Assembly: GCF_900115775.1 (NCBI RefSeq)
Contig: NZ_FOXS01000002.1
Coordinates: forward strand, 961,129-1,025,128
Origin: Hymenobacter arizonensis
Lineage (GTDB): Bacteria > Bacteroidota > Bacteroidia > Cytophagales > Hymenobacteraceae
Reading direction: 5' to 3'
DNA: 64,000 nt
The notes under the pieces are model-generated. The model had not been told where the DNA came from. It did not search any database and saw only the letters and a program-made list of their open reading frames with translations. How positions within the stretch are numbered: position 1 is the first letter of the stretch; each line of letters opens with the position of its first letter. Both the position numbers and the translations under genes were made by a program. Shown in pieces: positions 8,895 to 17,684 of the stretch.

Positions 8895-9917
8895 ATGCTT
8901 GCTTCCACTCACTCTGCTCACCTGCCTGCCGCTGCCGTCGAGGCTCCGGCGGCTACCGACGTGCTGGCTATTGCCCGTCAGGTACTTCACGAAGAGGCTG
9001 CTGCGCTGCACGACGTGGCCAATGCCATCGGCGCCACTCCCGACTTTGAAAACTGCGTGCAAGCCATCCTGCAGCTCAAGGGCCGCGTAGTGGTCACGGG
9101 CATCGGCAAGAGTGCCCATGTGGCGGGCAAAATCGTGGCCACGCTCAACAGCACCGGCACGCCGGCCCTGTTTATGCACGCCGCCGATGCCATCCACGGC
9201 GACTTGGGCATGATTCAGCCCGAGGATTTTGTAGTGGCTATTAGCAAGAGCGGCGACACGCCCGAGATAAAGGTGTTGGTGCCGCTGTTGCGCCGCAAAG
9301 GCGTGCCGCTGGCCGCTCTAGTTAGCAACGCCGACTCCTATCTGGGCCAGCAGGCCAACTACATTTTGCATGCTCCCGTGCACAAAGAGGCTTGCCCCAA
9401 CAATTTGGCCCCTACCACCAGCACCACGGCGGCTTTAGCCCTGGGCGACGCCCTGGCCGTGTGCTTGCTGGAAAGCCGCAAGTTCACCGCCGCCGACTTT
9501 GCCCGCCTACACCCCGGCGGCACCCTCGGCAAGCGCCTCTACTTGAAAGTGGGCGACCTGAGCCGTCAAAACCAGCGCCCCCAGGTGCGGGAAGACTCCC
9601 CGCTAAAAGAAGTGCTGCTTGAAATATCCGGTAAGCGCCTCGGCGCCACCGCCGTGCTCGACGCCGCGGGCTCCTTGGCCGGCATCATCACCGACGGCGA
9701 CCTGCGCCGCATGCTCGGCAGCTTCTCTGATTTGGAGAGCTTGCGAGCCCGCGACATTCTCACGCCCCGCCCCGCCACCATTGATGTCGACGATTTTGCC
9801 GCCGAAGCCCTGGTGCGCATGCAGCAGCGCAACATCACGCAGCTAGTAGTGACAGAGCAAGGGCAGTTTGCCGGCTTCATTCACCTGCACGATTTGCTGC
9901 GCGAAGGGCTGGTATAA
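8895..9917 (+). CDS. kdsD: KpsF/GutQ family D-arabinose-5-phosphate isomerase
   Basis: A 340-residue enzyme interconverting ribulose 5-phosphate and arabinose 5-phosphate, the first step of KDO synthesis for lipopolysaccharide. The SIS domain covers about residues 30-180 with GIGKSAHVAGKIVATLNSTG, HGDLGMI, ISKSGDTPEI and HPGGTLGKRL. Two CBS domains follow (about 205-340, for example ITDGDLRRML and GFIHLHDLLREG). An upstream ATG at 8859 would lie before the -7-like element CAATTTTG at 8865-8872, so the ATG at 8895 is preferred. The next gene makes GDP-mannose, so this is a small sugar-precursor pair. Confidence 0.93.
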   Translation: MLASTHSAHLPAAAVEAPAATDVLAIARQVLHEEAAALHDVANAIGATPDFENCVQAILQLKGRVVVTGIGKSAHVAGKIVATLNSTGTPALFMHAADAIHGDLGMIQPEDFVVAISKSGDTPEIKVLVPLLRRKGVPLAALVSNADSYLGQQANYILHAPVHKEACPNNLAPTTSTTAALALGDALAVCLLESRKFTAADFARLHPGGTLGKRLYLKVGDLSRQNQRPQVREDSPLKEVLLEISGKRLGATAVLDAAGSLAGIITDGDLRRMLGSFSDLESLRARDILTPRPATIDVDDFAAEALVRMQQRNITQLVVTEQGQFAGFIHLHDLLREGLV

Positions 9918-10006
9918 CTCCAACTGTCGGTTGGCCCTTCGCCTACCGAACACAATTTCGCAGCCATCTACTCAATAACTCGCCAACAAATAGTTGGCAT
10001 ATACGA

Positions 10007-10014
10007 TACCTTTG
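10007..10014 (+). promoter_or_regulatory. -7 promoter element directly before manC
   Basis: TACCTTTG is an exact TAnnTTTG match and ends six bases before the ATG at 10020, so transcription would start at or next to the start codon (leaderless or nearly so). Confidence 0.5.
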
Positions 10015-10019
10015 TTACA

Positions 10020-11102
10020 ATGAATTCTACTTATCTCATCGTTATGGCCGGCGGCATTGGCAGCCGGTTCTGGCCATTTAGCCGCACCAACCACCCCAAG
10101 CAGTTCCATGACGTGCTAGGCGTTGGCCGCTCCATGCTCCAGCTTACCGTGGACCGTTTTGCCGGCGTGTGCCCACCCGAAAACGTGTTTGTGGTTACCA
10201 ACCGCGACTATACCGAGCTGGTGCAGGAGCACCTGCCTGATTTGCCCGCCGACCAAATTCTGGGCGAGCCCATTGGCCGCAACACAGCGCCCTGCATTGC
10301 TTACGCCAGCTACCGCATTGCTCAGCGCGACCCCAAGGCAGTAATCATTGTGACGCCAGCCGACCACGCCGTGCTGCGCGAAGACGAATTTCGCCGGCTC
10401 ATGACCGTGGCAGTAGAGTCGGCCCGTGCCAACGATGTTCTTATCACGCTCGGTATTCAGCCCTCGCGGCCCGATACGGGCTACGGCTACATCCAGTACA
10501 TGGACGAGCAGTCGTTGCCCGGCGGCCAGCTGCACAAGGTGAAAACCTTCACCGAAAAGCCCAATCTGGAGTTGGCCCGCATGTTTGTGGAAAGTGGCGA
10601 TTTCCTCTGGAATTCTGGCCTGTTCGTGTGGCGAGCTGATGTCATCATTGATGCGTTTCATCAATATCTGGGTGACATTGCCGAAGTATTCGAAGAAGGC
10701 GCCGACCAGTTGGGCACGCCCCAAGAGGAGGCATTTATCGGGGAAGCTTATTCGCGTTGCCGCAACATCAGCATCGACTACGGCGTGATGGAAAAGGCCG
10801 ACAACGTGTATGTCCTACCCGCCGACTTTGGCTGGAGTGATGTCGGCACCTGGGATTCCCTGCACCGCATTGGCCAGCAAGACGAGTTCAACAATGTAGT
10901 GAGCGGCGACGTGCTGCTCTACGACACGACGGGCTGCGTTATCAAAACCCCTTCTGAGCGCCTGGTAGTAGTGCAGGGCTTGGAAGATTACATCGTAGCC
11001 GAGTACGACAACGTGCTGCTGATTTGCAAGCGTAGCGAAGAGCAGCGGGTGAAGGAATTTGTGGCCGATGTGAAGGCGAAAAAGGGCGTAGGCTACAACT
11101 AG
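10020..11102 (+). CDS. manC: Mannose-1-phosphate guanylyltransferase
   Basis: A 360-residue nucleotidyltransferase making GDP-mannose from GTP and mannose 1-phosphate for surface polysaccharide and glycan synthesis. The N-terminal signature is VMAGGIGSRFWPFSRTNHPKQF. ILGEPIGRNTAPCIAYAS, VTPADHAVL, TFTEKPNLELA and FGWSDVGTWDSL are all typical of the ManC/ManA-type family. It is the short form without a fused phosphomannose isomerase domain. The start codon sits immediately after a -7 element. Downstream lies a perfect 27-bp inverted repeat and the convergent rlmB gene. Confidence 0.95.
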   Translation: MNSTYLIVMAGGIGSRFWPFSRTNHPKQFHDVLGVGRSMLQLTVDRFAGVCPPENVFVVTNRDYTELVQEHLPDLPADQILGEPIGRNTAPCIAYASYRIAQRDPKAVIIVTPADHAVLREDEFRRLMTVAVESARANDVLITLGIQPSRPDTGYGYIQYMDEQSLPGGQLHKVKTFTEKPNLELARMFVESGDFLWNSGLFVWRADVIIDAFHQYLGDIAEVFEEGADQLGTPQEEAFIGEAYSRCRNISIDYGVMEKADNVYVLPADFGWSDVGTWDSLHRIGQQDEFNNVVSGDVLLYDTTGCVIKTPSERLVVVQGLEDYIVAEYDNVLLICKRSEEQRVKEFVADVKAKKGVGYN

Positions 11103-11160
11103 CCCCGCGCCGCCTGGCGGCAGTCCTAAGGCAACGCTGTTGCCGCGGCTGCCAGCCCCG

Positions 11161-11235
11161 AAAACGGGCGCAGTCTCCAGACTGCCGAAAAAGGAGCTAT
11201 TTCCTTTACGGCAGTCTGGAGACTGCGCCCGTTTT
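11161..11235. repeat. Intergenic inverted repeat, 27-bp perfect arms
   Basis: Arms 11161-11187 and 11209-11235 are perfect reverse complements with a 21-base loop. Each arm contains AGTCTCCAGACT, a small internal palindrome. It lies between the convergent manC and rlmB genes. The outer bases are AAAAC/GTTTT, so it could end transcription from both sides. Confidence 0.9.
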
Positions 11236-11285
11236 ATCGGCTTACAGTTACGCTTCGCTAAACTGTAGCCAGCCTAGGTAAAGCC

Positions 11286-12335
11286 CTAAGCCTGCACCCG
11301 CTGGCGCGCTACTTCAAACAGCATAATGCCTGCGGCTACGCTCACGTTCAGCGACTGAATCTGTCCTGCCATGGGCACCTTCAGCTTCACATCGGCCAAG
11401 CGCAGTAGCTCCGGCGAAATACCGTCTTCTTCCGAGCCCATGAGCACAGCTACTGGACCAGTGAAGTCGACTTCGGAAGTGCCTACAGCTTCGTCGGCTT
11501 TCTCGGTACAGGCTACTACAGTTACGCCCGATTGCTGTAGGAATTTGATGGTTTCCTGCAGGTTATTCTCGCGGCAAACCGGCAAGATGTTCAACGCGCC
11601 GGCTGAGGTTTTCAGAGCGTCGCCGTTGATTTGGGCGGCGCCGCGGCCGGGTACCACAATGGCTTGCACGCCCAGGCACTCGGCGGTGCGGGCAATAGCG
11701 CCAAAGTTGCGCACGTCGGTAATGCGGTCGAGCAGCAGCAGGAACGGCACTTTGCCTTCCTCAAACAAACCGGATACGATGCCGTCGAGCGGGGCGTAAT
11801 CGATGGGCGACACGAAGGCCACGGCGCCCTGGTGGTTTTTGCGGGTGAGGCCGTCGAGCTTTTCGCCGGGCACCAGCTGCACCGGAATGCCCACGGCGCG
11901 GGCGGCTGTCGAAATGTCCGAGACCAGGCTGTTTTTGGTGCCGCGCAGCAGGAAAATTTTCTCCAGCGTACGGCCGGCGCTCAGCGCTTCCAGGATGGGG
12001 CGCAGGCCAAACAGCATGTCGATGCTGCGGTCGGCGGCGGGGCGGTTTTCGTAGCGAGGCCGGTCATCCGAGCCTCCGCTGCTGCGCTCGCGATAGGGCG
12101 GGCGCGATTCGCCGCGGTCGGAGCGGCCGGTGCGGTCGCCGGCGGCTTCGTCGCGGTTGTCGCTGCCGCCGCGGCCTCGGGGGCGGGCAGGGCGGTCGTC
12201 AAACTCGCTGCCGCCGCGGTCGGGGCGGAACTGCTTAGGGGTGACGGGACGGTTGGCGCCGTCGTAGAAGCGGCGGCCGGCTACCGGGCGCGCGGGACGT
12301 TCGGGCCGGTCAGGGCGGTCGGTGGGGTTCTCCAT
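11286..12335 (-). CDS. rlmB: TrmH/SpoU family 23S rRNA 2'-O-methyltransferase with disordered N-terminal extension
   Basis: A 349-residue protein. Residues ~1-105 are a charged, low-complexity tail rich in Arg, Gly, Asp, Pro and Ser (RDEAAGDRTGRSDRGESRPP). The RlmB core follows: substrate-binding domain MLFGLRPILEALSAGRTLEK, then the SPOUT knot motifs RITDVRNFGAIARTAE, LMGSEEDGISPELL and VPMAGQIQSLNVSVA. The family methylates the 2'-OH of G2251 in 23S rRNA using S-adenosylmethionine. The tail may aid RNA binding (inference). Its first 55 bases overlap the 3' end of the upstream GWxTD gene in another frame, so the tail may have arisen by overprinting or by upstream start extension. Confidence 0.9.
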   Translation of the reverse strand: MENPTDRPDRPERPARPVAGRRFYDGANRPVTPKQFRPDRGGSEFDDRPARPRGRGGSDNRDEAAGDRTGRSDRGESRPPYRERSSGGSDDRPRYENRPAADRSIDMLFGLRPILEALSAGRTLEKIFLLRGTKNSLVSDISTAARAVGIPVQLVPGEKLDGLTRKNHQGAVAFVSPIDYAPLDGIVSGLFEEGKVPFLLLLDRITDVRNFGAIARTAECLGVQAIVVPGRGAAQINGDALKTSAGALNILPVCRENNLQETIKFLQQSGVTVVACTEKADEAVGTSEVDFTGPVAVLMGSEEDGISPELLRLADVKLKVPMAGQIQSLNVSVAAGIMLFEVARQRVQA

Positions 12336-13564
12336 TTTTCAACGGCGGCATACCAGAGCAGTTCGTACTCGGGTCGGCGCACCAATTCGTAGTAATCAGG
12401 TGCAAAGGTACTCGGCCGCGGGCGGAAGGTGTAGGTGATGGGCCCGCCGTTCTGGCTGCCTTCCGGATAAAACCACCGCTCTTCGCCATTATACAGGCGC
12501 CGGACGCTGGGCGGGGCTCCCAGCACAATGTATAGCAAGCCCCTGTCAGTGAGCCAGCCCGCTTTGTGAGCGGCAAAAAGGTGGTTGGCGGCCGTCACCC
12601 GTCCGTAGTAGCGCCGAATCAGGTCTTTGCCCAACGCCTGATTACCTTGGGCAATGTCGAGCCAGAACCTGTCCACGGCCCGCTTGGGCTCGGGCGCATC
12701 GGTGAGGCGCTTGCGCTCCTGGCTGGTGGTGAGGTAGCGTAGGGGCTCAATCAACTCGGCCGCTGTAGTCAGTGCCGGGTACTTGTTTTCGGCTACCATT
12801 ACAGCCAGCGTGCGCGAAGCCGTGCCGCCGCTGCCTCCTACCCGCAGGGCATACAGGCCAGCCTCGCCAAAGCGCAGGGGCTCGCCGGGCCGGGTAGTGG
12901 CCGAATCCAGAATCGGCAGCACCCGCGGCCCCGCCGGCATGGCCGAAGGGTTGGTCATGGGCGGAAGCGCCGCAATCGGATTCACGGCGTAGCGTGCCCA
13001 GCGCACGGGCTGGTAAAGGCCGTAGCTGTCGACGCCAAAGGTTTCGCCGGCCTGCACGTAGCGCCGCAGCAGGGGCTGGCCCACCGAATCGGTGAGCACG
13101 AAGGGGCGGGTCAAGTGGGCCTCGGTCAGGCGCAGCCAGGCGGATTTAGTGGGATCCTGGTAATCGTCTTTGGCATCAATGGGACCAGTGCGAAGCTGCA
13201 GCACCGTGCCTGCAGGCACGCGGGCTGCAGCTATGCAAAAGCTCAGGCGCACCCCGTCGGCTTCGGGGCGGGGGCGCTGCAGGCGCCGCGGTATGCTGTC
13301 CTGCCACAAGGGCTGCTTGGCCTCGTAGCTGGGCCAGGCCACCACGTGCAATGGGTGGCCTGGACCCAGGCGTGCCGGCGCGAGCAAGCGCATATATACG
13401 CGCAGGCTGTCGCCCTCGCGGCGAGTGTCGACCTCCAGCCGCGGGCCCTCGCGGTAAAGGCCGGCGTAGTCGGGCCGGGCCGCTTGAGGGACGTACGCTT
13501 CCCGCGCCCCCATGGTAGTCAGCACCAGGCAGCTCATGGCCCCGAACCCAATAAGACGTCTCAT
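12281..13564 (-). CDS. GWxTD domain-containing exported protein
   Basis: A 427-residue protein with a signal peptide (MRRLIGFGAMSCLVLTTMG). The C-terminal third carries the GWxTD signature as AGWLTDRGLLYIVLGAPPSV, followed by EERWFYPEG and a Tyr/Arg-rich end. GWxTD proteins are widespread in Bacteroidota; their biochemical role is not established. The frame continues ten codons upstream to 13594, but the start at 13564 puts the Arg-Arg n-region at the N-terminus. It overlaps rlmB by 55 bases on the same strand, so the two genes are likely co-transcribed. Confidence 0.85.
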   Translation of the reverse strand: MRRLIGFGAMSCLVLTTMGAREAYVPQAARPDYAGLYREGPRLEVDTRREGDSLRVYMRLLAPARLGPGHPLHVVAWPSYEAKQPLWQDSIPRRLQRPRPEADGVRLSFCIAAARVPAGTVLQLRTGPIDAKDDYQDPTKSAWLRLTEAHLTRPFVLTDSVGQPLLRRYVQAGETFGVDSYGLYQPVRWARYAVNPIAALPPMTNPSAMPAGPRVLPILDSATTRPGEPLRFGEAGLYALRVGGSGGTASRTLAVMVAENKYPALTTAAELIEPLRYLTTSQERKRLTDAPEPKRAVDRFWLDIAQGNQALGKDLIRRYYGRVTAANHLFAAHKAGWLTDRGLLYIVLGAPPSVRRLYNGEERWFYPEGSQNGGPITYTFRPRPSTFAPDYYELVRRPEYELLWYAAVEKWRTPPTALTGPNVPRAR

Positions 13565-13682
13565 AGCTATAGTCGTTTCTGGACAAGTATTCAAAAGGGT
13601 TCAGCTTTGAGGAGGCATGCCCTATTGGATTCAAACGAAAGTTACCAGCGACGGGTATGCTAACGTATGCATTTGTTCCAAA

Positions 13683-13717
13683 AAAAGGCCGGTCCGCACT
13701 GCGCGGACCGGCCTTTT
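13683..13717 (-). terminator. Terminator downstream of the DUF2723 gene
   Basis: Perfect 15-bp stem 13683-13697 / 13703-13717 with a 5-base loop. On the minus strand it ends in a run of T (13681-13686). It sits 24 bases after the DUF2723 stop. Confidence 0.9.
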
Positions 13718-13740
13718 CAGCAAGGTGCCAACCGCAGATT

Positions 13741-16700
13741 CTAGCGCGGGTAGTACTGATTCATCAAGCCAATGGCTTTCTCGCTACGAGCCTTGTCGCC
13801 GCTGAGCTCGGCGGCGCGGTACACGCTCTGCAGGCTGAGCAGGTAGCCGCGCTGGTCGTCCTCGAAGAGGCTGCCATCGGGCCGGGTGGAATAGTAAGCC
13901 AGCATTTGCTCCGAGCGGCGGGTCATGGTGTCCAGCAATTCATCGGCCTTTTTCTTATCGCCGCCGGCTACCAATGCGGGCACCAGCTGCGGCGAGTAGT
14001 AATCATAAGGAATGGTGTTGTCGGGCATCAGCTCCAGGCACTTGTTGGCTACTTCTTTGGCTTTCGCCACGTTGCCCTCGGAGAGGTAGGCCGAGGCCAG
14101 GCGGGCAAATTTGTCGCGGTAGTTAGCCGGGAAGCGCAGGTGGTTTTCGTCGTAGAAAATATTGGGGTTCTGCAGGCCGCGGTATTGGAAGTCCTTCAAC
14201 AAGTGCTGGTAGGTGATGTCTTTTTCCACGTAGCCTTCGTCACCGCTGCGCGGGTCGTAGTTCGGGTCCTTCAGCGGGAGCAGGCGGTAGGCCATGCCTT
14301 CGAGCTGGAAGTAAGGCTGCAGGTTCATGTAGTCGCTGGGGGCTACGGTGCTGCTGAAGTAGATGGGACGCTCCCAGTTATTGGTCGCAATCATATCCAG
14401 AATCACCAGGTTTTTCTTCTCAATGGCGCGCTTGCCCATGCTCCACTCCATGCGCGACACAAGCTGCTTCTCCCGCTCTTTGGGGATGATGCCAAGCTTT
14501 TTCACGGCGGCTGTGTCAACGGGTAGGTAGAAATTGGGGGTCGGAAACGACATCATGCCCGGGCCGCCTTCCTGGTACTGCACCTGCAGCAGCGGGTTGT
14601 TGTCCTGCACCAGCTGGATAAACTCCTTCAGGTTCACGCTCTGCACCGAGGGGTTGGCCGCGAATGGCAGCATGTCGTTGGTGCCCTGCGTGTACCGGTC
14701 TTCGCCCATGCTAATGGGGAACGGTTGCGACTTGTAGGAGCGGCGCTTCATCTGGGCGATGTACCAGTCGGTGTTCAGGTAGCTGAGTACGGCCACGCGC
14801 ACGTCGGTACGCACGCCTTCCACCTCCTGGGCATACCAGAGCGGGAAGGTGTCATTGTCGCCGTTGGTGAACAGAATGGCGTTCTGGGCGCAGCTGTTGA
14901 GCAGGTTTTTGGCCGAGTCCACCGAGTTGTAGCGGTTGGAACGGTCGTGGTCGTCCCAGCCCTGGGCCACCATTATGCCGGGGATGAGCAAGCCCGCCGC
15001 CAGGGCCAGGCCGGCGCGTAGGCCATCGGCTTTCACCACTTTGCCCAGCAGCTCGGCTATGCCCAGCACACCCAGGCCTATCCAGATGGCAAAGGCAAAT
15101 GTGGCCCCTGTGAAGGTATAGTCACGCTCGCGGGGCTCGCGCGGCGGCTGGTTGAGGTAGAACACAATGGCCAGGCCGGTCATCAGGAACAGAAGGCCCG
15201 TTACCCAGGCGTCTTTGCCATTGCGGCGGCTCTGGAAAAACAGGCCAACAAGGCCCAGAATAAGGGGCAATGCCAGGAAGTTGTTGTGCGCCGGGCTCTC
15301 GCCAATGCGAGCGGGTAGGGAAGAAGCATTGGGGCTAAATGGCCCCGCAACGCCCGCCTGCTGAATGTCGGACTCGCGCCCCACATAGTTCCACATGAAG
15401 TAGCGCCAGAACATGTGCCCCATCTGGTAGCGGAACATGAAGCCCAAGTTTTGGCCCATGCTGGGCTTCACCCCGTCCTGAATGTCAACCCACTTCTTGT
15501 AGTGCGCAATCTGGTCGGGCTCGTAGTTGTAAAGGCGCGGCAGCAGCATCTTGTCACCATCGGGGTAGCCGGCCTGCTGTTGGCGGGGCAGAATTTCCTT
15601 GTAGGTGCCGGTTTTCTGGTCGCGGGCGTAGCGGGGGGCGCCTTCCTCGTAGTGGTCGGGCTGCGAGAACAAGTGCGGGCCGTAGAGCAGGGGCCGCGAG
15701 CCATACTGCTCGCGCTTGAGGTAGCTCACGAAGGAAAGCACATCATCGGGGGCATTCTCATTGATGGTGGGCTTAAACGAGCTGCGAATGGGAACAATCA
15801 GATAGCTTGAGTAGCCTATCATGATGAACACAAAGCACAGCATGGCCGTATTCAGCAGCTGGCTGCGTCGCTTAAATGACTGCTGAAAGCCCACATAAAT
15901 CAGGGCAATAAACGCCAGCAGGAAGATAATCAGACCCGAGTTGAACGGCAGGCCCACGGAGTTCACAAAGAATACCTCGAAGCTGCCCGCCAGCGTGGGC
16001 AGGCCAGGAATGATGCCCACCATAATGGAGCCCACAATGACCATGCTCACCGCCAGCACGATGATGGCGCCTTTGGTGGTGGGGTTGGCGGTGCGGCGGT
16101 AGTAGTAAATGAAGCCCAGCGCGGGCAGCGTCAGCAGGTTCAGCAAGTGAACGCCAATGCTCAGGCCAATAACGTAGGCAATGAGGATGAGCCACTTGTC
16201 GGAATCGGGCTCGTGGGCCCGCGCTTCCCATTTCAACATAATCCACACCACAGCAGCCGTGCAAAGCGCCGACATGGCGTACACCTCGCCCTCTACGGCA
16301 TTGAACCAGAAGGAATCGGAGAAGGCAAAGGCCAAAGCGCCTACCGCGCCCGCACTCAGAATGAGCAGGGTTTGGGCGCCGGTAGGCTCGATGTATTCGG
16401 CCGAGACGGCAGAGGCCGCGGCATCATAGCGCAGCACCAGCTTGCGGGCCATGCGGGTGATAATCCAGAACAAAAACAGAACCGTGAACGCACTGCTTAG
16501 GCCCGACAGGGCGTTGATGAGCACGGCCACTTTGGTAACGTCGCCAAACGAGAACAGCGACATCAGGCGGCCCAGCAGCAGGAAGGTGGGCGCGCCCGGA
16601 GGGTGGGGCACCAGCAACTTGTAGGAGCAGGCTATGAACTCGCCACAGTCCCAGAACGAGGCAGTGGGCTCCAGGGTGAGCAGGTACGTGACGGCAGCAA

Positions 16701-16752
16701 TGGCGAAAACGAGCCAGCCAACGAGGTTATTCAGGCTTTTATAGGAACGCAT
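13741..16752 (-). CDS. DUF2723 family large membrane protein (TMEM260-like)
   Basis: A 1003-residue protein. About ten to twelve membrane segments fill the first ~600 residues; the N-terminal motif TYLLTLEPTASFWDCGEFIA and HPPGAPTFLLLGRL is the DUF2723 hallmark, similar to the luminal-acid loops of GT-C glycosyltransferases. DRSNRYNSVDSAKNLLNSCA and FTNGDNDTFPLWY mark the conserved periplasmic part, and the last ~200 residues look helical and repeat-like (tetratricopeptide style). Human TMEM260, in the same family, is an O-mannosyltransferase; a protein O-glycosylation role here is inference. The ATG at 16752 is chosen; an in-frame start at 16785 adds 11 poor residues. Confidence 0.9.
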   Translation of the reverse strand: MRSYKSLNNLVGWLVFAIAAVTYLLTLEPTASFWDCGEFIACSYKLLVPHPPGAPTFLLLGRLMSLFSFGDVTKVAVLINALSGLSSAFTVLFLFWIITRMARKLVLRYDAAASAVSAEYIEPTGAQTLLILSAGAVGALAFAFSDSFWFNAVEGEVYAMSALCTAAVVWIMLKWEARAHEPDSDKWLILIAYVIGLSIGVHLLNLLTLPALGFIYYYRRTANPTTKGAIIVLAVSMVIVGSIMVGIIPGLPTLAGSFEVFFVNSVGLPFNSGLIIFLLAFIALIYVGFQQSFKRRSQLLNTAMLCFVFIMIGYSSYLIVPIRSSFKPTINENAPDDVLSFVSYLKREQYGSRPLLYGPHLFSQPDHYEEGAPRYARDQKTGTYKEILPRQQQAGYPDGDKMLLPRLYNYEPDQIAHYKKWVDIQDGVKPSMGQNLGFMFRYQMGHMFWRYFMWNYVGRESDIQQAGVAGPFSPNASSLPARIGESPAHNNFLALPLILGLVGLFFQSRRNGKDAWVTGLLFLMTGLAIVFYLNQPPREPRERDYTFTGATFAFAIWIGLGVLGIAELLGKVVKADGLRAGLALAAGLLIPGIMVAQGWDDHDRSNRYNSVDSAKNLLNSCAQNAILFTNGDNDTFPLWYAQEVEGVRTDVRVAVLSYLNTDWYIAQMKRRSYKSQPFPISMGEDRYTQGTNDMLPFAANPSVQSVNLKEFIQLVQDNNPLLQVQYQEGGPGMMSFPTPNFYLPVDTAAVKKLGIIPKEREKQLVSRMEWSMGKRAIEKKNLVILDMIATNNWERPIYFSSTVAPSDYMNLQPYFQLEGMAYRLLPLKDPNYDPRSGDEGYVEKDITYQHLLKDFQYRGLQNPNIFYDENHLRFPANYRDKFARLASAYLSEGNVAKAKEVANKCLELMPDNTIPYDYYSPQLVPALVAGGDKKKADELLDTMTRRSEQMLAYYSTRPDGSLFEDDQRGYLLSLQSVYRAAELSGDKARSEKAIGLMNQYYPR

Positions 16753-16973
16753 AGAGTCGATAAGAGCGCAGGCCCCACGGGCCAACGCAGCAGGCAGAGG
16801 GTCGGGAAACGAAAGTTAGGAAAGCAGTTAAAAGTCAAAAGTAGGCATTGCAGCGTTGCAGTAGCACGAAGTGCAGGCCACGGGCGCGCCGGTAAATCAA
16901 CGCACTGGCTTGTCAGGAGTGCCACTTGGGCCCGGGGAGGCGGAATACGTGGCGCCGAATACCCCACAAACAC

Positions 16974-16998
16974 GAAAAGCAGCTAAAAGCTGCTTTTC
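16974..16998 (-). terminator. Terminator downstream of the small T9SS protein gene
   Basis: Perfect 10-bp stem 16974-16983 / 16989-16998, loop of five, A/T-rich ends, 26 bases after the stop at 17025. Confidence 0.65.
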
Positions 16999-17024
16999 AT
17001 TCACTAAATCAGAAGAAGTTTCGG

Positions 17025-17417
17025 TTAGTTCTGCAGAACCAGCCGCTTCGTGGTCACCACTTTGCCGTCTACGAGCAGGCTGTAGAAGTACATACCCGCC
17101 CGGAAGTCGCTCAAATCAACGGGCAGGCCGGCGCTGGCAAGCTCGGGCTTAAGCGCGATGGTGCGCAGCTCCTGGCCGATGATGTTGCTCAGGCGAAACT
17201 TGTAGTCGCCGGTGGTCCGCTGGGTCAGCTGCACGGTTATCTGGCCGCGGCTGGGGTTGGGGTACACATTAAGGAACGTGATAGAGGCGCGGGTGTCGGG
17301 CGTCGTCGTTGGTGCTGCCGCCGGGGCCGGAGTGCCCTGCGTGGCATTGGCCGGCGCCGCAAGCGCTACTGCCAAAGGCAACAGCAGGAACACCAAGCAC
17401 TGAGTAAAGAATCTCAT
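17025..17417 (-). CDS. Small T9SS type A sorting-domain protein
   Basis: A 130-residue protein made of a signal peptide (MRFFTQCLVFLLLPLAVALA), a ~30-residue Ala/Pro/Thr linker and a complete T9SS type A C-terminal sorting domain. The domain starts at VYPNPSRGQITVQL, continues LSNIIGQELRTIAL and ends GMYFYSLLVDGKVVTTKRLVL. Such domains send proteins across the outer membrane by the type IX system and are cut off and replaced by a lipid anchor. No other domain is present, so the mature secreted product would be only the short linker. A longer start at 17462 adds 15 residues and is less likely. Confidence 0.85.
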   Translation of the reverse strand: MRFFTQCLVFLLLPLAVALAAPANATQGTPAPAAAPTTTPDTRASITFLNVYPNPSRGQITVQLTQRTTGDYKFRLSNIIGQELRTIALKPELASAGLPVDLSDFRAGMYFYSLLVDGKVVTTKRLVLQN

Positions 17418-17684
17418 AGTCAAATCAGGAATAGCAAAGAAGAAAGGAGGCATCAGCCTCAACCATTAAAATACAAGCACCGTGCCGAGTTGAGCTAGGT
17501 ATTGCCCTTCGCTAGCGCAAAGCGTGTATTGTCAATATGATAGACCAATAACATGGCGAAAAGTTGCATGCCCAAGCTAAAAAAAGTAAGCAATGGCCAC
17601 CCTGACATGTTCGGCCAGTGATTATTCGCACCAATTGAAAAATTCGGATACGCTGGTTTGATGCCAAAAAGCCCGCAATGGTTG

